Positions 32,304-43,218 of a DNA stretch of 64,000 nucleotides are shown here, one piece after another; within the stretch, counting starts at the first letter, position 1, and each line of letters starts with the position of its first letter. Both the position numbers and the translations under genes were made by a program. Origin of the DNA: Podospora pseudoanserina (Eukaryota; Ascomycota; Sordariomycetes; Sordariales; Podosporaceae). Location of the stretch: assembly GCF_035222485.1 (NCBI RefSeq), contig NC_085924.1, positions 1,736,001 to 1,800,000 on the forward strand, given 5' to 3'. Below the pieces are notes generated by a model. It searched no databases. It saw only the letters and a program-made list of their open reading frames with translations, and was not told the DNA's origin.

Positions 32304-33987
32304 CTACACAACTCTCCCCGCTGCCCCCATCCACTGCCTATCACTCGGCACAGAGTCCATCCTTTGATGATAATGATGCAATGTCTGCTCTTGCACCTGT
32401 GCCGTAGTCATCTGCACTGCCGCTGGCATAGGCAGATCCGGCAGATCATCCGGCATCGGCCTATTTGGAAACGGCACACTCGGCATCCCTATCCTGTCAT
32501 TCACTTCATACTCCACGCTGACCTCTTCCGTCTGGATGATCTTCCCAGGCGGCGGCTCAAATTCATCCCCTGCCTCGTCACTCCCGAAAGAATTCGTGCT
32601 CTGGTTCCTCGATCGTATCCTACTCCTGCTCCTCGATATGGAGCCCCGTATCGACGACCCCCTACTCCCACTGGGGTACCCATTCGGGTTAAACATCCCA
32701 GCACTGAACCTACTAAACCTCGACAGTCGTGACAACCTGATGACGGACCCTGACCTGCTTCCCGGCCGCCCAGAAGAACCTCCGACATTGGTTTCTTTGT
32801 TACTGCTGACTCGACTCGCCCGGCTCCAACTGGATTCATTGCGACGATGTCCCTGGGAGCTGATGACCGTCGAGCTGCGACCTGTGCCCTGCGCGTTGGA
32901 AGAACCAGTGTATATATCGTGATAAAACTCTGCCGGGCCGGGCGGGGGCCCGTTGTGCTTGAGCAGAGCGCGGAGTATAGGAATCGAAGCGGCAACGATG
33001 GTGATTGCGCCCTCGGCTGCGGCCAGAATGGCGAGCTGGGTCGTGGACTCGGTAAACGACGCGTCGGAGATGGAGGGAAGCTGTGTTATCTTGATGATGG
33101 AGGTGACGCCGGCAAAAACACCCATGCTCATGGCGACGAGGACGCCAAACTTCTCCTTCTTGTTCATGGTGAGCTTCCAGATGATCTTCCAGGGGAGCAA
33201 GGCGAGAACAATATCCATTGCGCCAGAGTAGACTGAAAGCATGTCAGCCAAACGTAAGTCCCTTCTTTTGGTGCAATCGGAGACTCGACTTACTGGCTGT
33301 AAAGATGTTATACCTAACCTGGTAATGCTTGGACCAGCAACTTCCCTCCAGATTTGGCTGCCAGATCTTTGCAATTGGCGTGCACTGCCCCCACGTGAGC
33401 GCAATCGCCACCCCGAGCGAGAGGTTAACCGTCACGATGATGAACCAGACCAGCCACTTCATCCATCCGTTTGATATGCGCAAGATGGTGATGGCAAACG
33501 AGGTCTTGCTCCAACAAGCGGCCAAGATGGAGAAGGTGCCGGCCAAGTTGCAGTATAACAGATAGATGTTGAGGTTCTTGAAGTTGAAGAGCGAGAGTGA
33601 CCGACCAAAACCGTAGGTGACAGAGACGGAGACGAAGGCACAAGACAAGGCAAGTGCTATCTGTGGCATTGTCAGATAGCTGCTGGGTAGGGGATAGGAA
33701 AGGGCACCACTCACCCACGAAGCAATAAGAACATGATCATCCCACCACAACCCTCGATGCCTCAAAGACTTGGAGTACACCCTCAGTGCCAGAAAGGCCG
33801 CCGACAAGGCAGTCAAAAACCAAATGGTAAAGTTGATCTGGTGCCCATAATCCACCGTCTGCTTGACCTTGAACCCTGGCGTTTCCGCCTCACCCCGTGC
33901 TACCTTGGTCGAGCCATGCGTTGTCGTGGGCTCATGGGAATATGACGTCAAGTCGGTCGTCGTTATGGTGGCAGTAAAGTGCGACAT
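32304..33987 (-). CDS. Fungal rhodopsin-domain integral membrane protein
   Basis: Exons 33987-33715, 33660-33294 and 33232-32304 (introns 54 and 61 nt) give 522 residues. The family pattern is clear: INFTIWFLTALSAAFLALRV (helix 1), WWDDHVLIASW, IALALSCAFVSVSVTYGFGR after splice 1, TWGQCTPIAKIWQ, then IYSGAMDIVLALLPWKIIW across splice 2. These correspond to the seven-helix PTH11-like or fungal 'rhodopsin domain' membrane proteins, mostly of unknown function. The C-terminal ~200 residues are cytoplasmic-type and serine/arginine-rich (SRSGSVIRLSRLSRFSRFS, SRSRSRIRSRNQS). The first intron is a multiple of three and contains no stop, so its retention would only insert 18 residues. Confidence 0.88.
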
Positions 33988-35782
33988 CAGAGTCGCAGCA
34001 CGCCAGCTTCGCAGAAGATGGCGCTGGCAACGGCGAGGACAGCAACAACAACAAACTACCCGACGACGGCGGTTCCGCTCAACGGCTGCCTCATCTGCCA
34101 GTGGGTGGGGTGCAAGGGGGGAACGATCAACAAGAGAAAGCCAGTTCGGGGAGAAAAATCTGGGGCAAGGCGGGATGGCTGCCCGAGATATTGGGTGAGC
34201 CGTTCATATCATGGATTCCCCGGACTCTCCCACAACCCGAGGACGGCGAACAAAAAACGAGACGATTGATGGCGATCCCACAGCAGCCGGACGATCGACA
34301 CATGGTATGTAGCATACCATCACCCCCTCCCCCAAAAAGTCCCCTTCTGTAGCTACCTTAACCCGATTCCTGCGTGATTTACGTAGCTGTTTGCAGGGTT
34401 GAGGACAAATGGAAGCAAAGATTGCAAATGACAAGGACAGGCGTCCCACCAAGCACGACACCAACTCCACACGTGCGTATTCGCGGGCCGCCAATGCTGT
34501 GCGCGATGTTCCCCAGAAAGAAAGGTGTGGTGGAGCACGGGGCATGGCGTGTAAGTGTCGGAGCTTGGACTCTCGTCTCACATTGCCCGTTTATTACCCC
34601 TGGATCTTTGGGGAGGCTCTGTTCTCGGACATCGTTGGAGGTGGATGACAGCGGGAACGTTAATGCAACGACAACGGCGGCGATCCAACGAGTGACAGTT
34701 CAACGTTTCGTCTTGGGATGAATCACACGCTGTAGGGCAACTGTGGTCGGTGATGAGCATCTGTGCTTTTTCCGTAAGCGTGGTGTCCAAATGGCTTGGC
34801 GTTCTGCGAGGTGTTCACGCACAGGCCATTAATTAGTGAGGTCTTGGATGCAGCACGACCAATTGGGATTTTGCTGCGACGAATTCTCGACGGCGTGTGC
34901 ATCGTGTGCATACCGAACACGATGTTTAATGAAGGATTGCAATCTTGCGCATAAGGGGGGATTTTTGGGACTGTGTAGTGGAGGTTGGTTATCGTATCTC
35001 AGGTGAGCAGCTGCCAACCGGCTGATGACTTAACTGTATTAGTCGAGTTGATCTCTCGAGGTCGTCAACGTCGTGATATCTCGTGGCCTGTGTGATGTTG
35101 CTTGGAAAATAGACCACGGAAAATGAAAACGACAGTGTAGAAATATTCAAGTGCAGATGTGTGTGCGGAAAGTTCCGCTCCATACAGCCGACCCAATCAT
35201 GGACTGCTGCCTATCTGAAAGCTTGAAGTTGGGAAGGAGTCCTCAACCTCTCAGGCAGGCACGCTCGTACAAAACGCACAAACCACATTTATTTTCAACT
35301 AATAAGCTTTGGACGTTTTGTTCAGGTTTGTCTTGTCTTTTCATGATCTCCAAGCTTACGAAATAGACCACAATTGGCGAACCAAGCTCACCCCAGTTTC
35401 GGCACAGATCCGGGATCCGGACAGGCAACTATATGCAAGCAATTATCAGCCCCATTTGCTATGAATCTATTTCTTCCTGGACTCATTTGCCGGTACTCCC
35501 CAGTGCCGAGAAGCAATGCGGCAGCAGCCATGCCGACAAACTTATCCATCAATCAGATGACTGGCCTTGGAGTACCGGCTCCAAGTTAGACGACCTCTCT
35601 ATATTGACCTCCAAAATAGACAAGATCAGCCAAAAATTTCAAATGAATCTAGCACACCTCCAGCGGCGACATCACCAAACTTTGTCCCCTTGGCCATGAC
35701 ATTTAGCCATGCCTTCTGACTCTTTCATTCTTGTCGTTGTTGATATGGACAACAACAGAGACTGAGTCGCGACACCTCCAAC
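33988..35782. other. Gene-poor intergenic region
   Basis: About 1.8 kb separating two genes that diverge from here. Several short frames exist on both strands but none shows family features, good starts or exon partners. It likely includes both promoters. Confidence 0.4.
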
Positions 35783-36988
35783 ATGCACATACGTTTCCTT
35801 GCGGCCGTGGCGCTGACAGCGTCGACGGCAAGCGCCCTGCTACGCTTCTCATGCTCGCAGCTCGTGGTTGAGCGACTTGACCCGTGAGCCCCTCGTTTCG
35901 TTAAATACCTAACGATCCCAGACTGACCACGAATCTGTGCCCCTTAGCTTGGTCAATCCTGGAATGGCTCCATCTCCACATCTTCACCAAATCGTCGGAG
36001 GCGTATGTTGGTCCTGATACCCCCCCTCGAATAAAAGCAAAGACTGACTAGTTGGTAGAATGCATTCAACGTCACGATGGATCCAGCAACACCACCTCCC
36101 TCTCAGGCGACATGCACCACTTGCACCTTCGCCGACGACTTTTCCAATTACTGGACAGCCATCCTCTACTTCCGTGCTCGGAATGGGTCGTTTATTCGGG
36201 TGCCGCAAAAGCCAAATATGGGGTTTGAAGCTGCCAATGGTGGCATGACGGTCTATTACACGCCCTTCTTCACTGGCCGTGGGGGGCCGGGCACCGTCAC
36301 GGCTTTCAGACCTGGTTTCCGAATGCTGATCGGCAAACAAGAATACCGCACCCGCGAAGAAGCCTCGAGATTCCGACAACTTACATACACATGTCTGCAA
36401 AACATTCTGACCCGCACTGGAGAGACGCTCGATATGCCCAAGCGGCCTTGCCCGGCAGGAATCATGTCAAATGTCCGATTTCCAACTTGCTGGGATGGCA
36501 AGAATCTCGATACGCCCGACCACATGGCACATGTTGCCTACCCTGCATCTGGTACCTTCGAGAACAATGGCCCATGCCCGGCATCTCACCCCGTCAAGAT
36601 TCCACAGCTCTTCTTTGAAGTTATTTGGGACACATCCAAGTTCAATGCAAAGGACCTATGGCCCGAAGATGGCAGCCAGCCATTTGTCTGGAGCCAGGGC
36701 GACGAGACTGGGTTCGGAAATCACGGTGATTATATTTTTGGCTGGAAAGACAATGCTTTGCAAATTGCCATGGACTCCAATTGCGATAGGTGCCCACAGC
36801 TCAAGTCTCAGAGCTTAGCCACGGGAAACCAATGCATAGGCCCTCTCCATGTGCGCGAGAAGATTGATGGCTGTAAGCTTCTACCTCTCTTCCAGTTCCA
36901 GAATGACGTTGCACGGGCAATGCTGACCATGTCTCTAGGGTTGGATGCTATTCCTGGGCTGACGCCTGACCTCAAGTATCGGAACTAA
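35783..36988 (+). CDS. Secreted DUF1996-domain protein
   Basis: Four exons, 35783-35883, 35948-36002, 36059-36872 and 36939-36988, with introns of 64, 56 and 66 nt, give 339 residues. A signal peptide (MHIRFLAAVALTASTASA) is followed at once by the DUF1996 start (LLRFSCSQLVVERLDPLVNP). The His-rich motif SPHLHQIVGG is split by an intron. Then come CTTCTFADDFSNYWTAILYF, cysteine-containing PTCWDG, and the closing KIDGWLDAIPG restored by the last splice. Fungal DUF1996 proteins are secreted or wall-associated and their activity is not established; the paired histidines suggest metal binding, which is inference. Four short exons agree with the family at every junction, which makes the model solid. 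Confidence 0.9.
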
Positions 36989-37438
36989 GTGTAAAAAGAC
37001 CATAACAAAGATGTTGCGGCCTGGTACTAAGTACAGAAGCACGGGGCTTCCTTTGTTTGGACAATCTCACAAGGGCTTAGTGGGGGGTTCTTTGACTCCA
37101 GCTCAAGGACATTTTGGGTGGTGCCTCCAGTTGGATTGTTTCAGCTCGCCACCATTGCAGATGAGCATGGTTCTTTTGGACTGGAATTGTTCGGTACAGT
37201 CCTCATCCAGTGAATATTTGTATTAATACGAAGCAAATCACGATATCAGTTGGTTTTCAGACCACAAGCCTCTTTACCACTCTTTTTCGCTCTGGAAGTG
37301 ACCCCCTTTACCGCGATGACACATCCGACAAGCCTGTTGAATGCTTTCTGTTACACACTGTAGCAGATATCAACTATGAACAGCTCGAGAACCGGACAAG
37401 AACCCTTACCCAAGTCTTTTGCACGCCTCAAGAATTGA
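36989..37438. other. Gap between the DUF1996 and SNF2-like genes
   Basis: 450 bp. A frame at about 37300-37460 reads protein-like (DKPVECFLLHTVADINYEQL) and could be an upstream exon of the SNF2-like gene, but no convincing splice to the downstream frame was found. Confidence 0.3.
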
Positions 37439-40270
37439 ATGAACCGACAGCTTGGCTATGATCGCATCCTGCACAAGCTCTTTGTCATTCAGAATGGCGA
37501 GGAGAAGGATCTGGAATATAGATCTGACTGGGAACAAATACTGATTCAGATTGCTTGCAGCGAAGAAGATGATCGATATGTCGAGATGGAATTTCGACCT
37601 GATCTGGAAGATCTCCCCAATGATCTTTGGAGAATTGGAGGGAGTGATAAGCCACCCGTCACAGACAAGCCCTCTTCCTCCCTCAAGCCATCCAATACTA
37701 CCGAGGAGGAGGAATACAACAGAGCGGTCTTGTCAGCAGTACCACCACCCTCCAAGGAGTCACTTGAGGAACCTGACCAGCCGAATTTCTCAGACTGGGA
37801 TGACTTTCCTGAGATGGCTCTTGAGCTCGACTTCATCACAGAGAGCGAGTACTGGGACATGAAGTTCCGTCAGCGCCACGCCAAATATCCTACCGGTCTT
37901 ACTAAGCCGGGGTTTCTGTCTAAGAGAGAGTATACCCACGAGGTCATCAGTCCTTGGTATTTTCTTCCCGACAGGTTCTTTGAAAACACCCCCCCCAGCT
38001 CCCCGAGAAGCGTTACCACGAGCATTGTGTCTGCTACCGAAACATTCTATATCGCAACCACTGAATCACCGATTATCTCGAACCCTCGTGCCTCTCCCGA
38101 GAAACATGACGAAAAGGCTGAGCCAAATGTGGACAGTTACCAGATCACTACCACCGAGGATCCGGATTACGGCGCAAACTACCGTGATGTCATTGATGAC
38201 AGCCTCGGGGCCTATAATGATGGCGATACGGAACGCGAATGGAACTCTTGTCTTGAATTCTTCGGCGTCCATGCGGAGGAGTACAGGAGACAGCTCGCCA
38301 TCAAGGCGTCCTCGGCCACTCACAGCACCCGTGTTCCCGTCAAAAAACTTCCCGGCATGACTGTTGGTTTGTTCGACTACCAGATCATGGGCGTCTACAA
38401 TCTCCTCAATTTTGTTCTGAATGATGTCAGGGGTGGGTTTCTAGCGGATGAGCAAGGTTTGGGAAAGACACAAGAGATGTTTGGTGTCCTCCTTCTGGCT
38501 CACAACCTTCGGCGATGTAAGGCTGATGTTACTGAGTTTTGGAGTCCATCGGCCAAGGGGAAAGCTGTCAAGAAAGGACCGGCTAACAAACATAACGCCA
38601 AGAACTCAAAAGGTGCTCGATCCTGCCCTTATGATCAGAAATGGGAGTTCAAATGCTATTGCTACAACGAACTTACCAGAAACCTGGCTGATCGCCTTCC
38701 CGATGGACCCAATGTCATTATTGCGCCGGCAAGAAACTGCGGACCCATGGTCAAGGACGCAAAGACCAAACTGGACGGCAAGGTCATCAGAGTCCGTGGT
38801 TACGGCACTGACATTCACATGACTGACAAGGACTCCAAGTTGACCTCTGCCGAGCTCGCGTCTCTGCGGAGTGGTAATGCCACAGCCCAGAGCTACTTTG
38901 TCATTGTCGTCTCTCCGGAGTCAATCCACAAGCTGGTTGCCGAGTTCGCCAAGAGCAAGACCACATTCACTTCCGGAATCGTCATGCTGGACGAGTTTCA
39001 CCAATACGCTGCCTCCACTGGCGAGGTCAACCGCGTCACTGTCTGGCTTAAGCACCTTAGGACCTCCAGTATCAATAACAAGCGACTCATTCCTCTGGTT
39101 TATTTTGTGTCTGGCACACCTTTTGAGAACTCCCCCTCCGACCTCCGCTCTGCCCTTGAAGTCCTCGAACGACCTCAAATCTGGAGCAAACCCGACCACC
39201 CCTTATCATCCGCCACCGTCGCCCACCTCGACGAGTGCATCAAGCTCTTCGACTCCTACACTACCTCCACCACCCAAAGATCTCCCTTTCCCCAAACCAA
39301 AATCAACGAATACTACCACCGCCTCGACAAGCTCCTCACCCAACTGATGGTTCGCCGCCTAGCAACCGACACCTTCCAATCCACCAAACTAACCTCCCTC
39401 GGCAAACTCAAAGTCAACATCATCGACCACACCCTTCCCTCATGCCACATCCCCCCCCTCCAATCTCTCGCCTCCACCACCATCCCCCCCACCGCAAACC
39501 TCAAACTCCCCACCACCGGCCCAGACCTCCTACTCAAACTCCGGTTATGCGGAACCTTCCCCTCCATCGCCAGCACCACAACAAATTTCACCTTTTCCCC
39601 CGAGGAGGTATCCACCTTCCTCACCACCGCCTCCGGCAACCCCTCCAAAACACCCTACTTCCCTCACCTCCTCTCCTTCACCCTCCTCTCCCCAAAACTC
39701 GCCACCATCTCCTCCATCATCACCCAGATGGTCAACGACAAGACAAAAATTCCAGGGGAGTCCTCCTCCTGCAAAAAGCTGGTTTTATTCTCCCCCCTCG
39801 AGGCGGAATCGCTTCTGCTGTTTCTGTGGCTTACTAACCCTAAGCCGGAAGGGGTGAAGCCGGTTTATGTTCATGGGAATATGACTGGTCTGGAGAGGCA
39901 GAGGGTGATTGACAAGTTTTTGGAGGTGGGGAACGCGGCGCCGAATGTGCTGGTTGCGCCGACGGGGGTTTGTGGGACGGGGTTTAATCTGCAGAGGGCG
40001 GGGTATTTGGTTTTGACGGGACCGACGTGGACGAGGAGGGAGGGGAGGCAGGTTTTTGGGCGGGTGCATAGGGTTGGGCAGAGGGGGGTGGTGAGGTTGT
40101 GGGAGTTGAGGGGGGGGTGGAATCCGGGGGAGAGGGTAGTTTTGGGTTTGGGAGGTGGGTTGGAGGTTGGGAATGGGTTTGTTGAGGGGGTGGGGAAAGG
40201 TGAGGGGGAGGAGGACAAGAAAAAGGGGGAGGAGGACGATGATGAAGGGAAGGGTAAGGAGGTGGGGTGA
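37439..40270 (+). CDS. SNF2-family helicase-like ATPase
   Basis: An intronless frame of 943 residues from the ATG at 37439; an earlier exon cannot be excluded. The SNF2/helicase core has motif I ADEQGLGKTQEM (~336), a DExH box as LDEFHQ (~518), motif III VSGTPFEN (~557), and in the C-terminal lobe VYVHGNMTGLERQRVIDKF, APTGVCGTGFNLQ and RQVFGRVHRVGQ (motif VI). An insertion between motifs I and II carries several cysteines (RSCPYDQKWEFKCYCYNEL). The N-terminal ~290 residues are acidic and unrecognised; the C-terminus is a glycine- and acid-rich tail. This resembles the diverse SNF2-like ATPases of filamentous fungi of unknown role rather than Rad5, Rad16 or Mot1. DNA translocation is the expected activity. 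Confidence 0.85.
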   Translation: MNRQLGYDRILHKLFVIQNGEEKDLEYRSDWEQILIQIACSEEDDRYVEMEFRPDLEDLPNDLWRIGGSDKPPVTDKPSSSLKPSNTTEEEEYNRAVLSAVPPPSKESLEEPDQPNFSDWDDFPEMALELDFITESEYWDMKFRQRHAKYPTGLTKPGFLSKREYTHEVISPWYFLPDRFFENTPPSSPRSVTTSIVSATETFYIATTESPIISNPRASPEKHDEKAEPNVDSYQITTTEDPDYGANYRDVIDDSLGAYNDGDTEREWNSCLEFFGVHAEEYRRQLAIKASSATHSTRVPVKKLPGMTVGLFDYQIMGVYNLLNFVLNDVRGGFLADEQGLGKTQEMFGVLLLAHNLRRCKADVTEFWSPSAKGKAVKKGPANKHNAKNSKGARSCPYDQKWEFKCYCYNELTRNLADRLPDGPNVIIAPARNCGPMVKDAKTKLDGKVIRVRGYGTDIHMTDKDSKLTSAELASLRSGNATAQSYFVIVVSPESIHKLVAEFAKSKTTFTSGIVMLDEFHQYAASTGEVNRVTVWLKHLRTSSINNKRLIPLVYFVSGTPFENSPSDLRSALEVLERPQIWSKPDHPLSSATVAHLDECIKLFDSYTTSTTQRSPFPQTKINEYYHRLDKLLTQLMVRRLATDTFQSTKLTSLGKLKVNIIDHTLPSCHIPPLQSLASTTIPPTANLKLPTTGPDLLLKLRLCGTFPSIASTTTNFTFSPEEVSTFLTTASGNPSKTPYFPHLLSFTLLSPKLATISSIITQMVNDKTKIPGESSSCKKLVLFSPLEAESLLLFLWLTNPKPEGVKPVYVHGNMTGLERQRVIDKFLEVGNAAPNVLVAPTGVCGTGFNLQRAGYLVLTGPTWTRREGRQVFGRVHRVGQRGVVRLWELRGGWNPGERVVLGLGGGLEVGNGFVEGVGKGEGEEDKKKGEEDDDEGKGKEVG

Positions 40271-41716
40271 TGTTTTCTTTTTTGCACGTTTTGAAATTTG
40301 TTGATAGGAGTTTAGGGGCAAGGTAGGTAGTTAGCATGCTCTGGAGCATGGTGTACAATGTATTTGGTGTGTTTTCCTTGAAAGTTTGTCTTTGTGTAGC
40401 CATTGAGAGATGTCACTACATCTGACTCTCATTTGCATTCCTATCATCACCGCTGCCTGCAGGCCCGTAGACAGTCAACCTAATACCAAAACAAACTCCG
40501 ACCAACCCAATCCTGGCTTCTTAACAAACCATACAGAAGCGCTTGCCCAGAAAAGTCTAGCATATCCGCTCCCAGCAAATACTCACAGCCGACCCGCTGA
40601 CTTTGAACTAGGTCTGTTGTTTACCACAACACGCCAAGACTCAGGGGTTGATCACAAACCTCAAAACAAACCGGCGGTGACTCGCACACAAGAGCATTCA
40701 TTGCTCAGGGCTACCAGTTATACTTTTTCCATGTGTTGTGTATTTAATTATTGCTAGATCTCACACGAAAGGTCTTTTCTTCCCAACAACTTCTCCATCA
40801 CAACTTGAGCCCCTGAACCCGGGGGAGAGAGAGATACCAACTCATCACAGTTGCTCCTGATGACAACTTGCGGTCTGTGTCTGGTAGCGGGAGCATAGAT
40901 ATTTTGCCGTCCGATCTCACGGTCAGTATTGTTATGGCTTCGACAACAAGCTGTTTTTCGACTTGCTCTTGTGATTCGAACTGTGGGCAGCTTGGGGGAT
41001 GCTCTGATGTCAAGACAACGATGGCCAGTGGAACATCACGGATTATCAGGCTAACCAACTTTTCTATAATGCCTAAGTAGTAGCATTCGTCTTCTACTAC
41101 ACTTTTCTATGCTTTATTCATGATGCGCCAGCAGGCTTCCAGTCTCTTGTTTACCTAGGAAGCATCAACACCGGGCAATGGGAGCAAAAATACTTTTCCA
41201 CCCGAAATCTCTAGACCCTATCATCTGATTCCAAAACACAATTTTCCAGTTATTGCTCTTGCAATCCTAGCTCTTGCTGGTTAGGTCACTCTCTGATGTC
41301 GTCATCAACGCCGACAGCCAGTAAAACCCCATTGATTATTGAGCTATTGGAGTTTTCTGTTCACTTCAAGAGCAACTATTGTCTTATTTTATTTATCAAC
41401 CGTCCAGATCAGCCAGTAAGACCACATCAATTATGGAGCAAATAGACTTGTTCAGGAGCAACTACTGTCTTATCTCCCAGGCCCGCTATTCACCGGCTCC
41501 CAATAATTGACGACGTCGTCATGGGTGGAATCTTGTCCTCCTGGTCGAGGATGCGATGCTTTTACTTTTCCCGCTCTCTCCCTCTTTTGTCCCCTCACAC
41601 TCAACAACCTCCAGAGCCCTCTCCTTCTTATATCCAACATTATCCAGAACAACTCTGGGCAGAGGGCAAACTCTCCAATACCTCCAACACCTCCAACACC
41701 ACCAATCACCAGCAAA
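40271..41716. other. Intergenic region
   Basis: About 1.4 kb. A 115-codon plus frame at 40410 begins with a hydrophobic stretch like a signal peptide but has no other support. A minus frame at 40798-41058 (SLIIRDVPLAIVVLTSEHPP) reads protein-like but is unassigned. No RNA gene was seen. Confidence 0.3.
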
Positions 41717-42295
41717 ATGCCTTCCCCTACATCATCCCACAGCCCCGGCTCACACCATTCCGGCCACGGTTCAACCTGGTTCCCGACCGCCGGCTTCACC
41801 TGGAAGAACAGCATCGAGTCTTCCAAACTCAAGGTCCTCCGCATCACCGAGCGGAACAGCACCCTCGTCCGCGCGGTCGGGACAGCTGCTCATCACCACT
41901 TTCAAGGATCTTGCTCGGATGAGGCTCGACTCGCCTGCGCGCGAGCACATCCTGGATTTTCTCTCTTGTGCTCACGAGGGTTGCCGCTTTGGCAGGGAGT
42001 TGTCTGAGAACATGTGGTAGGTCATTCTCCAAGCTACGAAAGCGCAATGTACTAAGCCTTTTGGACTTTGCAGGATCGAGTCTGGGTGAGTATCTTCGCA
42101 GACCTCCAAGACTCAGCAGGATGGTATGTCAATCAAAAAAATGGCTTTACACGACTGTTTCCGTGGAGATCTTTCACTGATACATGTTCTTTCTTACCTC
42201 CCTCTATAGCTGAGAAGTCCGACATTCCCGAGCTTGCCCAGGCTGCTGATGGTCTGCTCAAGGCTTGTAACGAGGATGGCAATGAGTGGGAGTGA
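41717..42295 (+). pseudogene. Small frameshifted gene, unidentified
   Basis: The frame from the ATG at 41717 (MPSPTSSHSPGSHHSG ... KVLRITERNSTLVRAVG) breaks at about 41882, and the sense continues in another frame as QLLITTFKDLARMRLDSP and FLSCAHEGCRFGRELSENM. A single extra A between GGG and CAG accounts for the shift. A plausible intron follows (donor GTAGGT at about 42017, CTAAG branch, acceptor TTTGCAG). The last part (EKSDIPELAQAADGLLKACN) closes at 42295 but in a phase that does not fit simple splicing, so a second shift or a different exon structure is needed. I do not recognise the family. It could be a sequencing error in an intact gene. Confidence 0.4.
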
Positions 42296-43133
42296 GCTTC
42301 GCTCGAGATGATGGCATACCTGAATGAGTTGCTTGGGGAGGTTTCAGACTGAGTTTGTTGACTCTTTCTAGAAAAGGTGTCAGGGGGGTGGCTTAGGTAG
42401 GCCGATGGTTTCATTCTCAGGCGTTAGTGGTCAATCGATTCAGGGATTCTTTTTTTTCTTCTTCAAAAAGTTTGATGTCGCTGCACATGATCATATATCA
42501 AAACCTTTGTGTCTTTCCTGTCCTTTCCTGTAAGCCTCAATTGCTGTGAGATGGGAAGTGATTATACAGCCTGAACATGATTACACCAATTATAAACTTC
42601 AGACACATTTAGACCCGTTTGTATTGGTAAAACCACATCACAGAACAGTCAGCTCCTCACTTCGAGTCCTTCGAACCAGGCTTCGCACCTCACGAGGAAC
42701 GGACAACCATACTTCCCGCTCACCCTTGGGTCTGTCCGGGATCTTGCCCATTACAAGGGCCTCTTTTGCTTTGATATTCTGCTTGGATCGACATGATGGT
42801 ACTCTTGCCAATCACTTCTGGAACAGACACTTGGAGCCCTTGGTCGTTTACATCAACAGAACTTTTAACCCTAACGGTTATCTTTTAAAATAAGATAAAT
42901 ATTTGGATTAGTGAAGAGGTTCGTTTAGATGGGTATAGATAGTTGCTTGGATTAAAAAGCCGATACTATCAAAGTTGATATCCACCATTCAATACGATGT
43001 GGCATGTTTGGTATCTTCTGTTATTTTGAGTCTCTCGCTGCGTTACTCCTAACTTCAGCACAAAAGAACCTGACAACAAGTCATCATCTGCGAAGGCTTA
43101 TTTGTTCCATGATCTCTTTGGGTGTTTTTTAGA
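42296..43133. other. Intergenic region left of the transposon
   Basis: No supported gene. Moderately AT-rich, with no repeat recognised. Confidence 0.4.
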
Positions 43134-43135
43134 TA

Positions 43136-43181
43136 ACGTACATTATAAGCGAGTGCACCATATAAGCGAGTGCACCACTTT
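43136..43181 (+). repeat. Left terminal inverted repeat of the pogo-type element
   Basis: 46 bp beginning ACGTACATTATAAGCG and ending CACCACTTT. It contains the unit ATAAGCGAGTGCACCA twice in tandem, a likely duplicated transposase-binding site. Confidence 0.95.
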
Positions 43182-43218
43182 CCACCACCCTACGAATACT
43201 ATCCTCAATTACACCACA

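Noticed and set aside
40410-40757. 115-codon plus frame starting with a hydrophobic stretch
   Set aside because: The signal-peptide-like start is weak and the rest is featureless. No supporting splice or family match.
40798-41058. 86-codon minus frame that reads protein-like
   Set aside because: No ATG start, no partner exon and no family resemblance. An alternative plus frame is equally open.
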